Below, in pieces: positions 20,298 to 32,300 of a DNA stretch of 64,000 nt. This DNA is from Acarospora socialis (lineage: Eukaryota > Ascomycota > Lecanoromycetes > Acarosporales > Acarosporaceae): the NCBI GenBank assembly GCA_025617375.2, contig JAMYGW020000012.1, positions 1,240,001 through 1,304,000 of the forward strand, given 5' to 3'. The translations under genes and the position numbers were made by a program. The notes under the pieces are model-generated. The model ran no database searches and had not been told where the DNA came from. It saw only the letters and a list, made by a program, of their open reading frames with translations. Position 1 is the first letter of the stretch. Each line of letters starts with the position of its first letter.

Positions 20298-21608
20298 ATG
20301 GCAGGGACAGCAAGTAGATTCCGCTGTCTGCACGCCCCTCCACTCCAATCCTCATCACGCCTCTTCCTTCGTCCGTCTCCCACCCACTCCCGCACCTTCG
20401 CCACCGCAGCCTCAGAACCCTCAGCAGCAGATACGCGGCCTCAGAGACCCACGACCTCATTCCAAGACCGCCTCAACGCCGGCCCCTCACTCTCCGAGTT
20501 CATCGGTAGCGAAACACAGTCTCTCACCCCGGAAGATGCTCTCGAATTGCGAACCGCAATGGTCGGTCCCAAAGGCCGGCAGAAACAAATCACCCGCCTC
20601 CCCTCCTGGCTAAAGACGCCCGTCCCCGTGGGCGACAACTACAAGAAGATCAAAAACGACCTGCGCGGCCTCAACCTGCACACCGTCTGCGAAGAGGCCC
20701 GATGCCCCAACATCTCCGACTGCTGGGGCGGATCGGAGAAGTCCGCCGCGACGGCTACGATCATGCTGATGGGCGACACGTGCACGCGCGGCTGCCGCTT
20801 CTGCTCCGTCAAGACGTCCAAGGCGCCCCCGCCGCTGGACCCGCACGAGCCGGAGCACACGGCCGAGGCGCTGTCGCGGTGGGGGCTGGGCTACGTCGTC
20901 TTGACGTCCGTGGACCGCGACGACCTGGCGGATGGCGGGGCGCACCATTTCGCGGAGACGATCATGAAGATCAAGCAGAAGGCGCCGACGATGCTGGTGG
21001 AGGCGCTGACGGGCGACTATGCGGGCGATCTGGAGATGGTGAAGGTGGTGGCGCAGAGCGGGCTGGATGTCTATGCGCATAATATGGAGACGGTCGAGGA
21101 GTTGACGCCGAGCGTGCGGGATCGCAGGGCCAAGTTTCGGCAGAGTCTGAGCGTGCTGGAGGCGGCGAAGGCGGCGAAGGAGGGGTTGATTACGAAGACG
21201 AGCCTGATGCTGGGGTTGGGTGAGACGGAGGATCAGCTTTGGGAGACGCTCAAAGGTATGTTGTTTCCCGATCCATTTCGTCCCGGTAAGTGGTACCGTG
21301 GCTAATGGACTACACCCGCAGAACTCCGGAAAGTGGATGTTGACGTCGTGACTTTCGGCCAATACATGCGTCCGACGAAACGCCACATGAAGGTCGAAGA
21401 ATACGTCACTCCGGCGGTGTTCGAGATGTGGCGGCAAAGAGCTCTAGATTTAGGGTTCCTTTATTGTGCTAGTGGGCCCTTGGTGAGGAGCTCGTATAAG
21501 GCCGGGGAGGCATTCATTGAGAACGTGTTGAAGAAGAGAGCCGGGAGGGCTCCAGTGGTGGGTGCTGATGCGGTTGGACGTGAGGTCGGAGTAGGGGCTA
21601 GTGTATAG
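20298..21608 (+). CDS. LIP5: lipoyl synthase, mitochondrial
   Basis: Two exons (20298-21255, 21322-21608) give 414 residues. The radical-SAM enzyme inserts two sulfurs into octanoyl groups on lipoate-dependent proteins (PDH, OGDH, glycine cleavage) in the mitochondrion. The N-terminus is a Ser/Arg-rich presequence. The auxiliary cluster motif C-x4-C-x5-C is at Cys131, Cys136 and Cys142 ([12 protein letters not shown]), and the radical-SAM motif C-x3-C-x2-C is at Cys162, Cys166 and Cys169 (CTRGCRFC). The family strings [34 protein letters not shown] and [12 protein letters not shown] are present, as is the C-terminal [12 protein letters not shown] with the conserved RSSY serine ligand. The only intron interrupts the codon before [15 protein letters not shown]. 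Identification is certain. Confidence 0.98.
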
Positions 21609-21838
21609 GGAGTGCAAGTACTGTTTGCAGATCAGGAGGGTCGTGGGTCTGGCGTTGGTTCTAAGTGGCTTGGGTGGTGTTTTGAAGGTCCGGGGGTTAG
21701 CATGAGACTGAGGAAGAATAGACGGAGTATGAAACTCTAGTGGCTTGCAACGTTATACTCTATTGCCTCTAGCTATCATCTTCTCCAGCCAAGACAACCC
21801 AACTAAGCCCTCAACTCTACACCTCTCCCTCTCACAAC

Positions 21839-23189
21839 TCACCGCCCTCCATTCCCAACCACCACCCCCCTTAACCCCATCAACCCAATCCAAACCGCCT
21901 CCTCCGTCCGGATCGTCCGACTCCCCTGCCCCGGACACAAATCCACCCAATAATCAAACAGCCCCTCCGGCTCCGTCACGCCCATCCCCACCAACTCCTC
22001 GTCCGTCTTAACCGCCACCTCCAGGCCCGCCACGCCGCCAAACACGATCAGAAGATGCTTGAAGTTCGGGATCGGGAGCCGTGGCTTCGGCCTTACACTC
22101 ATGTCTCCGCTAGCGGAAGCGGGAGATAGGGACTGAGGCGGGTCCAAAATGGAGGACAAGGGCACGCCGCGCTCGGAAGTGCCGACCGTGACGTCGTAGC
22201 CGCCGTCGTAGGTGCTTTCCGTGAAGACGGCGGAGAGGGACGGCGCGCGCCGGATCTGGTAGCCCCAGTAGTAGCCTGCTTCGTGGCGTGGGGCGTCGGG
22301 GGAGACGGCGGTGGCGGTGAGGGGCTCGGAAGAGGAGGAGGGCGGCGGTGGGGTTGCGGAGGGGTATTTGAGCGTTACGCGCGTGTTGGGGGGGATGGAG
22401 AGCGGGAGGTGGGTCTTTTGCGGGAGGCCGGTTTCGATGAGCGTGGATGCGGGTGATGGGGATGCTGATTGGGGGTTTGCTTTCTTGTGTTTCTTCGCCT
22501 GCTGTGGGCTGCCACCGCTGGTGCGGTTGGTGGATGTGGTCGTTGTCGCGGACGCGGGAGTCTCGACCGTGACGCCCTCGCGGTACTGGCACCATTCGTG
22601 CGCGCGCAGGTGGTGCGGCATGTCGAGGCTCGGCAGCGTGCCTGCGGTCCGCAAGTTTGGGTGTATGGGGAATAGAAACTTTCGGAGATGAGGCGGCGTC
22701 TCGAGATAGGAGAGGATGTGGATGAGGAAGCCGTCCGGGTCGGAGTAGCCAGTGTAGGTCTGCTCTGGCGAGTCATGCTCCGCGTCATGTTCTTCCTGGC
22801 CCCAACCACGATGGTGATTGTTCCGCTGTGGCTTGCTTTTTCCGTCGTCAAAAATAACGACTTCGTCGACGCAGAAGACGGCGAGGGCGCGGGCGATTTG
22901 CCCGGCTAGGGTCGTTTTCAGGTCGTGCGACTGCGCGCTGGCGTGTGAGCATCAGCTTGGTGGAGAAAGAGGCTGCCCGCGGGGACGTACTTGCTGATGA
23001 TGCTGCCTGGAAGGGCGACGCTCACGGTGTATGCGCGGCCTTCCTTGGGGGTGAAGACTGCGGTAGGCTTCGAGGTGTCAACCGCAGCGGGTTCGGTATG
23101 TTCATGGCGCTTCCTTTTCTGGGAAGGTGTTAGAGTCAATTGCATATATCATGACAATTCAAACGCACCTTGGCTTTGTGTGGCCCCAT
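21839..23189 (-). CDS. SPOUT1/C9orf114-type RNA methyltransferase
   Basis: Three exons (23169-23189, 22991-23118, 21839-22937) give 415 residues. The first exon encodes only MGPHKAK, followed by a basic KRKRHEHTEP stretch that may direct nuclear entry. Family motifs are YTVSVALPGSII, SNAQSHDLKTTLAGQIARAL, DEVVIFDD, then LSYLETPPHLRKFLFPIHP, MPHHLRAHEWCQYREGV, and the C-terminal knot segments LIVFGGVAGLE and CPGQGSRTIRTEEAVWIGL. These are the cofactor-binding trefoil-knot loops of SPOUT enzymes, and all look intact. Human SPOUT1 (CENP-32) is spindle-associated and has RNA methyltransferase activity; yeast relatives YGR283C/YMR310C are nucleolar. A Ser/Thr-rich insertion near residues 190-225 is peculiar to this protein. 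Divergent from the SelK gene with 199 bp between starts. Confidence 0.93.
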
Positions 23190-23388
23190 TTCGTATAGTC
23201 CTGTTGCTCTAACGAAGTACGACGTCGGAAATTGAAATTTGTCCAATGGCTATCGTGCAGGGCTCTGTAAGCGCGATCGTGGCCGGTCGAGGATCCATGC
23301 CGCAGATCCATCTACTCGCAACATTTCAGGCTCCAAACAGCACAGATCTCCCCAAGTCTAGCTGACACACTTCTCGAAAGCACTTCCA
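23190..23388. promoter_or_regulatory. short divergent promoter between SPOUT1-type and SelK genes
   Basis: Only 199 bp separate the two divergent start codons, so the two transcription units must share or closely abut promoters. No TATA element or repeat is obvious. Confidence 0.5.
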
Positions 23389-23848
23389 ATGTCTACACCA
23401 AGCAGGCCATACTTGTCAAACGGCCAGGTCCTACAGAGGTGAGAGACGCAAGCACCCCCCACTCTCAGCGTCAACTACAGACTGACCCACGCATCTAGTC
23501 CTCCACTCTCCGCTCGAGTCCGAAACTTCCTCAACAGCGCCTACATCTTCCTCGGACTCTACGTGACCACGCTCTTCTCCGTACGAGGCTACCTCTCCAC
23601 GTGCCAGCATCGTGGAAGCTTTACCTGTGCTGACTCTCTCACAGCTCGATGCCTACGCCGCAGCAGAAGCGTCGCCCTTCAACATCAGGAACCGCTCTGT
23701 TGGAAGAAGCACGGTCAGTAGAGGGTTCGGGGGCGGGTCTGGTGGCGGTGGAGGGGGTGGGCCGGGCAGTGGTGGGCCGGGTGGTGGAGGGAAGAGACTT
23801 GGGAGGGTTGACGATATCCGTGGGCCGGAGTGCAAAAGCTGTCAATGA
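23389..23848 (+). CDS. selenoprotein K-like membrane protein (cysteine form)
   Basis: Three exons (23389-23438, 23499-23580, 23645-23848) give 111 residues. The order of features matches SelK/SelG proteins: an N-terminal YLSNGQVLQR, one membrane span around residues 26-46 (LNSAYIFLGLYVTTLFS), a Gly-rich cytosolic tail and a C-terminal GKRLGRVDDIRGP, followed by ECKSCQ. In animal SelK the corresponding terminus carries selenocysteine (TGA); here the codons are ordinary Cys (107 and 110), giving a CxxC. SelK is an ER membrane protein involved in ERAD and as cofactor for the DHHC6 palmitoyl-transferase in animals. The fungal function is not established. The gene is short, has two introns and is easily missed by annotation. 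Confidence rests on both flanking motifs. Confidence 0.85.
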
Positions 23849-25269
23849 GCGCTGGCCGTCTCTGTCTGCCTTCTCCTGTTGCCTCCCATAGGTAGTTTAC
23901 GGGTCAGTTGTATTGGGTAGTCGTGTGTTGTACGGGCTGCCTCAGCATGTGCTTCTTTCTCCATGCTTTGGTTGTGAGTTCAACGGATGTTGGCGCAACC
24001 TCTGGAGAGTTATGATTTAAATCGCTTCAATCTACGGCTTCAGAAACTTTGTTATCCCCACAAACGACTTAACAACTATCACAGCCTCGACGCTATCATG
24101 CTTATGGCCCGTGTCTCTCTCCTGCGATAAAGCCCAATTAGAACACAACATAGGCTCAACTTGGTCGTGCACGGAGAGGTGAATAAGACGTAGAGAGTTT
24201 CTAGCATTAAGTAAAGCCTAGCACGACAGACAGAATAACCGTTCCTAAGGTAGCTACCTGTCTGCCACGCACACCTTCCCCACCAACGTAACAAGTGATG
24301 ACGAGCGAATAGCTAAAGGCGAGTGGAGAAGTGAAGAAAACCACGCGAGCTTGCAAAAGAAAAAGACCACCCCGGAAGCCGCCCCCTTGACATCTCCCAC
24401 CATTTCATCTCATCCCACCTGACGTACGCTCTACCTTAGCCGCCTCCCCAGTGAAACATCCCAATGTCAGTCTATTCTTCTCCCAACCACCCCTGCTCGT
24501 TGAGCCTGCGCCCTCTCCGATGGACTAAGGTAAAGCTCTTCACGACATCCAACTTCTCCCGACGAGGTCTATCTCCCACTTCTGCCTTGCCACTTCTTGA
24601 GGTGCTGAATTTGAGTCATGCAACAACGGGCTGTTGGAAAACTTGAAACGGAAAAGAGAATTGCGCGCATAACAAAGGAAACCGTGAAAGGCTCATGCGA
24701 ATTAAGGAAAGGGGACCGCTTAGTCGCCGGAAAGTCGAAGCTGGATAGAGCTGAGATGTCGTAAAATGCAGTAGGCTGTCGTGATGAATGTTGAACTAGC
24801 TTCCCAAGTATCCTGCAAGCATTGTCCTTTTGCTGAATCGTCTCCGCTAAGTGTGGTAGTTGCGCTCAGCCAGAGTTTGATCAGACGATCGACCATAGCT
24901 GTCAGTGGCTAAGGGAAACTCGTAAAACCACCGAAAGTAATATCAGTCCGATGTAGTGCCGTTCGAGCGTCCAGCCTCTTGAACTTGACGCCACGGTGAC
25001 CGCTTCCATATTGAGCGAAAGCCCCTGCGGATAGCCAGAGAATCAAGGTAACAAGAGGTGGGCACACGAGCAAGAGCGAATGACGACTCGACGGACGACA
25101 ACATGATAGGGGCTTAAGGAAACCAGGCAAGGAAAGTCGTGTAAGCCGTTGAGCCAAGACCGAAGTCGACAGCCAGTTTCGAATCTTTGCCGACTCGATT
25201 TGCAAAGGCCCCAGATCCGCGGCAAATCTCAACCAGTAACAGTAGCAAGTGCAGGAATGATGAGTTCAC
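23849..25269. other. long convergent intergenic region
   Basis: A 1.42-kb stretch lies between the 3' ends of the SelK and casein kinase I genes. Such length is unusual for two convergent genes in this compact window. Short open frames on both strands have no domains. A TTCCTAAGGTAGC string near 24242 recalls a conserved large-subunit rRNA segment, but the surroundings do not match rRNA. I see no RNA gene that I can support. Confidence 0.4.
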
Positions 25270-27043
25270 TCAGTACCACGGTGCGCTAGAACCCGTGTGG
25301 TCGTCTCGTTTCACACGATAAGTCCCGGAAGCTGCAAAGCCGGCGCCACCGCCAGCTCCCTTGGAAGCTGAACGAAGCCTACCGCCGAAGACTATTGCAT
25401 TAGTCAGAATCCTTCAACTCACAACCCCCCACGCCCAGCGTTGCATGAAACGAACACCAAACGCAGAGGAGAAGAGTTCCTTACAAGGAACCGAGGCGTT
25501 GGCAAGAAACTCACATCCGATCACTCCCTCCAACAGCACGGTTCGTGTCGGGAGTCTCGACGCCTGCGGTACCACTAGCACCACGCTCGATCACCTTACG
25601 ACGCTGAGTGGAGATGGCACCTGGCTTGCTAGCTGTAGAGGTATTCTGAGGAGTTGGGAGGCCGGCAGTGGCAGCATTCGTACCTGTTGGGTGACGACGA
25701 CCAGGCTTCTCCTCCTCATCTTGCGCAGCGGGCTGGTTACCAGCCGCCTGAGCGATGGCTTGAGCGTTCTTCTGATATTTGTACACGGTCCAGTCAAAGA
25801 CATAATCGTACTGGAAGCTCTCGCGGACGAAGAGATCACGGAAGATCTTTCGAAGGTAGGAGTAGTCGGGCTTGTCGTCAAAGCGGAGAGAACGCGTGTA
25901 GTTCAGATAGATGGCGAACTCGTTCGGGAAGCCGCGGCAAAGGACCTCGGTCGGAGTGGTCATCTTCTTCTCCATGATGCGGTCGTACTTCTGTTTCTTG
26001 GTGGCAGCTTTGAGACCTTGCCAAGGTAGCGAGCCTCGACAGAAGTAAAGCATAACGTAGCCCAAGGATTCCATATCGTCACGGCGAGATTGCTCTGGAT
26101 AGGTTGTCAGTAGAAGGCTTTGGCAATGCGTGAGGCAGGGATACACACCAACTCCCAAATGAGTATTGATACTGGCATAACGAGCAGTACCAGTAAGGTT
26201 CTTGTTCTCGCGGTAAGGGATGTGAAAGTGCGTTTTCGGGTCACGGTATTTCTTCGCGAGGCCAAAATCAATAACATTGACCTGGTTGCCGCGCTTCCCA
26301 ATACCCATCAAGAAGTTGTCTGGCTTGATGTCACGATGGATGAAGGACTTGGCATGGATATACTCAATGCGGGAGATCAGCTGATCCGCAAGAAGCAGAA
26401 CCGTCTTCAACGAGAACTTCCGGTTGCAGAAGTTGAAGAGGTCCTCTAAGCTAGGTCCAAGAAGATCAAGGACCATAGCATTGTAGTCACACTCGGTACC
26501 GAACCAGCGTACAAATGGGATACCGACGCCTCCAGCAAGCGACTTGTAGACACGAGCTTCGTATTCGAGTTGTGGATGTTTGGCCTTCACGCTCTCCAAT
26601 TTGATAGCAATCTCCTCCCCGGAGATGATGTTGGTGCCTAAGCAAGTATTGTTAGGACAAGTAGTGTGGCCTTGGGGGTGCATGGAACTCACCAAGGTAG
26701 ATGTCACCAAAGCTGCCGCTACCAATCTTACGTCCAATACGGTACTTATTACCGACTCTCAAATCCTGGGTATCAATCGGATTAGCATAAGCTCGTCCAG
26801 TTAAGGGCAGTACCCATCTCAGAGACGACCGGGCGGCACTTGTGGTATGTGAAGTGAGTGAGGTTCGGGCAACATGAGCATGCTTGACCAAGGTACGGTG
26901 TATGCTGGGCTTACACGCCCACAGCACAGCAACCACCTTGAAGGAAAGGCAAAGTATGGATGTTGGCGGAGAGTAGTAAAGGGAATAAAAACCAGTGGGT
27001 TGGATTTCGATTTGGAGGCCGCTGCACCCACCATTGTGGTCAT
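25270..27043 (-). CDS. casein kinase I, Hrr25/CK1-delta type
   Basis: Five exons (27032-27043, 26693-26765, 26149-26637, 25515-26094, 25270-25378) give 420 residues. Exon 1 encodes only MTTM, followed by a 266-nt intron, the longest in the gene. The kinase domain runs from residue 5 to about 290: glycine loop [11 protein letters not shown] (19-29), catalytic Lys41, HRDIKPDN with Asp131, and DFG with Asp152. CK1-specific features are [10 protein letters not shown], the KYRD in place of APE-type activation, and [14 protein letters not shown]. The tail is Gln/Ala/Thr-rich and ends in SSAPWY. Hrr25-type kinases act in DNA repair, vesicle traffic, ribosome maturation and meiosis. The third intron is 54 nt and has no stop in frame. 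The final intron (136 nt) separates SDR from MLRSASKG; without it the frame would stop a residue later. Confidence 0.95.
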
Positions 27044-29374
27044 TATGACTTGATAAATCCCACGCACTCAACACCTTTTCGATGTTGAGAAGTTCGTGGG
27101 AAGGATTAAGCGTGAATGTGGTCGTTGAAGAAACGCGTGTCGTTGCGAAGATCGAGTGTCTGTCGAGACAGGGAGATGGTCGAGAAGAGGAGAACCGTGG
27201 CGTTTGAAATCTCGTCAAGTGGAGGAAGGTGGGGTTTGCAGTGGGTCGAAGTTCAGCCTGTTCTGCTCTAAACGAGGCGTGAGTTGATTATTAGTCCACA
27301 GCACCCAAACAATGAGGCGGTGAGAGAATCAGGAAGATGCCAGAAGGTCACAACGTGTTGGGAAGGTGAATCGAATGGAAGATGAACAAAGGCAGTTACA
27401 ACTGGGAAGGTCGATCGTCCAGCCTCGTGGAGAGAGTGATGGGAGTGACAGGATGACTGACGGTCACGCAGCTTTCGATCTCAATCAAGTGATTGCTTTG
27501 CTTTCGACAATTGCCGAGACGGTGTCAATGCAACGTCAAGTGGAATGGCTCATGCAGGCGTTACCGACAACGGAAGATGGTCGTGAACTTCGAAGACTCT
27601 CGAGTTGAGCTCCCTTTTCAAAAGAGCTTACAGAGATGGTTGGAAGCCAAGAAAGTCGTGATTATTATTTGAGATGGAATTTGAGCGTTATTATTGTGAG
27701 CAGGGAAGTCAGAGTAGAGCTGGCGTAAAGTAAGAAGGGTAGTCTGTAACCTTACCGAGCGGGCAGAAAGGCGTAATTACAGGGGTCGCCTTCTGCTTAG
27801 ATAATGTGTAATATACGCGCGAAATTTGAAAAATACGTGGATTAAATTGTCGAATCCGTTACAGGACTCTTGGTTGAGAGATTGCTTTCAACGATACTAT
27901 TTAGAGCATCCAGAAATAGACACCCATCAATCAAGCTTCTGACGATTCAAGAATACTCCAGACCAGGATTGCAAGACTTTGTCTCTGGTAGCATAGATCA
28001 CAACATAAAGGGAACGCAGTCAACACCATACTCTACCAAGCATACGAGGCTGTAATCTGACAGGCCGTAAGGGACTGTACAAAAGCACGGAGATATGAGT
28101 AATCAATGTAGTATGAATTCCAGACGTAACCCGAGTCTTTGTTCTTTCGGGTCCAAGAGAGGAAGAAAGAAAGAAAGAAAGAGAATAAGAAGCAGGCGGC
28201 CATGAGTTGAGCTGTCTCCCTTGTTCCCAGCGTGTAACGAATAAGACAGGCGCCCTTCAGAAGATGGTAAGGTAAGACATGCAGCTTATTTTTAGATCTT
28301 GACGCCTGATTGTCTCTGCCTTTCGAATTATTTATGAGACCAGAGGAGTGTGATCTTGATAGATTAAACAACGAGTACTAGGCTCTCATCATATGGAGTA
28401 GCCTTAACGGACTTTGGAGCATCCTATAGCGGAGAAGGTCGCTCTGTGTTCCACGGCCAGGATGAGTGCTCACGCTTGACCTTGTTTCTGATCAGGCAGC
28501 TATACATTGCAGCCGGTCGGAATTACCAGACGCATAGGCAAAATCCACGAATGGGCGAAGCGGAGACGGAGACGGGCTCATCTAGTTCGCCAACCGCGGC
28601 GCTGGGTATCCGTTGGTGGAGAGGTTGCGGGCAATTTTACAGATCGGTTGCGGCGAGCGTTGCTGGAGTGGAAGTGGGAGTACGAAGTGGAGTATTATTC
28701 TCCTGTAAATCCGAGCGGCGGATTGATTGCCTCTTTATGCTGACAATGTCCTTTGCTCGGTGCTCGGTGCTATGGTATAGTGATGATGCATGCCTAGATG
28801 ACATTTGTGGCGCTTGGTCTACCGGACGTGTCTGCTACTGCCACTGCAAGTTATGTCGTGCTGATTGATTCCGACTGTAACCATTCACATCCAAAGAGTA
28901 TCTATCCCCACACAGAACCTCCCCCGGTAACACCGCGCGGGACAATATTCCCCGGCGAGGATGCCACTGTGGGTACCTATGAAGTAAAATGTTCCATTCA
29001 AACCGACTTCGGCCGCAAACTCGACACCCCGACGTACAAATGTTGCAAACCACAAGACCACTCCCAATCTGTCACACCGGGGAATAAATCGCACGAACGG
29101 CCAACTATAATCCTTCGCAGACACTCCTTAAGAATCACCAAAGTACCAGTTACAATGTCGGTTCCAGCGCGAGTGTCGAGAAAAGAAGATGACCAACACC
29201 AGAGTCCTTTTCTTTTGGACCAGCAATAGACATGGGTACTGCAACCTGATGCTGGCGGAGAATGGAAAATATGTGAAACCAAAATCTTGCGTTGTATCAA
29301 ACAGCCCCTGTATATCTTATTTCTTGCTCCCTTCCAACCTGTAAGCGCACCTCTCGTCGAATTCTGTGACCATA
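27044..29374. other. long intergenic region
   Basis: This 2.33-kb gap lies between the promoter of the CK1 gene and the 3' end of the Kelch gene. The region next to the CK1 start is its leader. Several short open frames occur, such as 27366-27608 (80 codons) and 28446-28868 (140 codons), without recognisable domains. A GAAA microsatellite lies at about 28150-28180. Nothing else stands out. Confidence 0.4.
28150..28182. repeat. GAAA-type microsatellite
   Basis: A purine-only tract with about four uninterrupted GAAA units flanked by imperfect ones, in noncoding sequence. Confidence 0.7.
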
Positions 29375-32300
29375 TCAGATGACGTTCATCCTATCACTAT
29401 CCACCCCTTTCCGCCCTTCTCCTTGGCCCTTGTTTATCGGGCTCATTGCCCTCCTTACGCGCTGGTTCGCAACTTCAGGGGTTGCGTCTTTGGCCTCGTC
29501 CGGTTCCGACTCTTCAAGATCAAGTCTCCTCCTCCAGTTAGCCAGACTGTCGCTGAGATCACCATGCGCACTCGTAGGAGTCCGCTCGAAATCAAATTGA
29601 CTGCTCAGTCGGTAGTTTCTGTTTGTCGTCTCCCAATGGGTCCGTAACGTCTCCAGTTCTGATGCTAGACTGTCGAGTGCAACTGAACTTCGATTGTCGG
29701 GGCCGTACGTGGAATCTTGCGACGCGCTGTCACTCCGTGCGCGATTACCCAGAGCCGATGTAGCACTGTTGGTACGGTGATGACCTGCAATACCGTTCGG
29801 CTGGACGTGTTGCGATTGGCGACGATAATTATCTACCGACGACTCGACCTGGTCTAGGAGCAGAGACACCTTCTGCTCCGCATCAAGGGCCCGTGACTCC
29901 AAGAGGTTGTTCTCATTTTTGAGCTGCTCGAGATCAGCTCTAGCCTGCTGCGTCACGTTTGCCAGGTGTCGTTGTGCTTGATCGCTGCTGGTCCTGTACC
30001 GGTCACGCTCATCCTGCGTTACCTTCAGCTCGTCGCGAACTTGTTGCATCTGTCTCTCGAGCTGTGATACGGAAGTCTTGATATGCTCCTGCATCTCCTC
30101 GATCTCTCGTTTGAGCGACGTGCGCTCATCTTCCCATTCAGACTGCCCCTCTTGATCCAACGACCGTTCCGAATTCTGTTTGTGGGCTTCTTCAAGCTCG
30201 GTCTGCATGCGTGCATTTTGAGTCTTGTACTTTGAGAGCTCGTCCTTCATCCGCTTCAGCATCTTCTCCGTGCCTTTCACATAGTGTACGGCTGACTGGT
30301 AGTCGTTTTCGAGCTGCTCCAGCTTCTCGCGATAGGCTTTGCCCGCTTCCTGCTCCCTCGTCTCGAACGAGGCTTTGGTTTCCTGATGAGTCCGGAGGCT
30401 GGACTCGAGTTGTTGCTCCAGTTCTCGGAGACGAGCCTGCTCAGGTGTGCCAAAGCGAGATCCAGGACTATCCAAGTTTCGGGACCTCCGAACCTCTGCT
30501 GCACTAATGCCTCGCTCGCCGAGCAGATCTTTGAGAGCTCCGTGTTGGATAGCTAGAGCGTTAGCATCGCGCTGATGGGTCTCAAGTTGCTGTTTGTAGT
30601 CGCTGTTCTCCGCTTGGAGAAACTGTGTCTCCCGCATGGCGTTTTGCAGTTGTTTGCGAATTTGCAAACCCTCTCTGCTTGCTTGCTCTTGATATGCCTC
30701 CAGCCCGGCGATCCTTTCCTCAGCCTTACGAAGCTTTTCGCAAGCTGCATCCGCAGCAGCCTGATTTTCTCGGAGTAGCGCATTGGTACTCGCAACCTGT
30801 TGGCGCAAGATGTTGACACGTTGATCAGCATGGTCTGTGCTGTGGTCGTCGGTACTACGACTGCCCGCTTTTTCTAGACCTGATAAGACCGCCTGGCGAT
30901 GTGTTCTGGCCTCTGTAGCATGCCTTTCGCCAAGCTCTTCAGCATCGCGCAACCGTCTTGTCATGTTCTCTAGCTCGGCAGTTCTCTCTTCATGCTCTGC
31001 CTTGAGTTGCAACAGCTTTCGCTCCACGCTTTCCCGGTAAGTCCTTTCTTCATCAAGCTTGCTTTCGAGCAGGTTCGATTTATCGGTAGAAGCTGTCACG
31101 GCCTCACGAAGCGAGCCCAGGACATTGGTCTGCGTTTCGACCTCGCGTACAGCGTCCTCTAGCTTCCGAGTTAGGTCGTCTTTATCAACTTGTAGTAGTT
31201 TCAGAGATGATTCCGCTTCAGCACGTTTCGCAGCCTCATCTCTTGCAACCCTCTCGGTGTCGCTAAAGCGGGCTCTCAAACTCTCCAGTTCCAAGCCGTT
31301 TCGCGAATCTTCGAGCTCCGCAATGCGTTTTTGCGCCGCATCAGCCGTACCATCAGCAAGCTCTCGTGCCCTTCGTTCAATCAGAACCTCAGCATTTAGC
31401 GCGTCGACCCGAGACTTTAACGTGTGTTGGAGGGCTAGTGCTGATGCCAATCTTTTGCTTAATTCTGCAGATCTGTCAACATCCTTGAGCTCGTGTGGTG
31501 ATCCGTCCGGCTGTGGTGAGCTGGTTTGACTCCCTCCATGAGCGGCAAGTTTCGCTTTGGCATAAGCCGCCTCAGTCAATGCGACATCTCTCTGCTGCTC
31601 AACTTCTGCGATTCGTTTCGATGCTTGTGCTGCCTGCGAGTCCACAGAGCCTTGCACCTTTGCAAGCTCGGCTTTCATGGCAAGGAGCGCTTCAATCAAG
31701 GGTCGATCGTCATCCCCGAATGACTGGGCGGCTCTCTCGTCCAGTACCGGACTTTGAGTCGAACTTTGTTGGTAGCCAGCCTTCCGCGCCAATGCTAGTT
31801 CGGAGGCATACCAGGCATTACGGCTTCGCGCAGCTGCCAGCTCCTCCATGAGAGACTCGTCCCGTTGTCCAAACGCAGGAGAGCGTAGTGGCCCCCCAAT
31901 TCCAAGGCTCCGCGCTGCAGGTGCTGTTACCTCACCGGGTCGTCCTCCTTGTTGGTCGCGCTCTACCTCCCTTGCTTGAACATCGTGGTCTACCAATGTA
32001 GGCTCTTCTATACTCTCCAGTGATGGCTGTTGCCTATCCTGACGCGACCGTGATCGATTGGGCATTCCATTTATGACACCGTTGGCCATCGAGAGTTCTT
32101 CAGGGTCGCTTGATTTCCCTGTTAGCCTGGACGGCTGCTGCGTAGGGGTGCGTCGGCCGGTTATGACAGGACTATGCTCTCGCAAGGAAGGACTCTCCCG
32201 AGCACCATCCCTTGTGACAGGAGGATTATTCTCTTCGAACGAGGTAGCTCTAACTGTATCTAAGGGAGGACCATAACCTCGTTCTGGCCTTGTCGGTGTC

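Noticed and set aside
24231-24260. String CCGTTCCTAAGGTAGCTACC resembling a conserved large-subunit rRNA site
   Set aside because: Flanking bases do not match rRNA; similarity is limited to about a dozen bases.
24775-24845. Possible C/D-box snoRNA (GTGATGA then CTGA about 57 nt later)
   Set aside because: The closing stem does not pair, and both boxes are short enough to occur by chance.
27366-27608. 80-codon plus-strand open frame upstream of CK1
   Set aside because: No recognised motif; low-complexity start and no conserved context. Could be real but not supportable.
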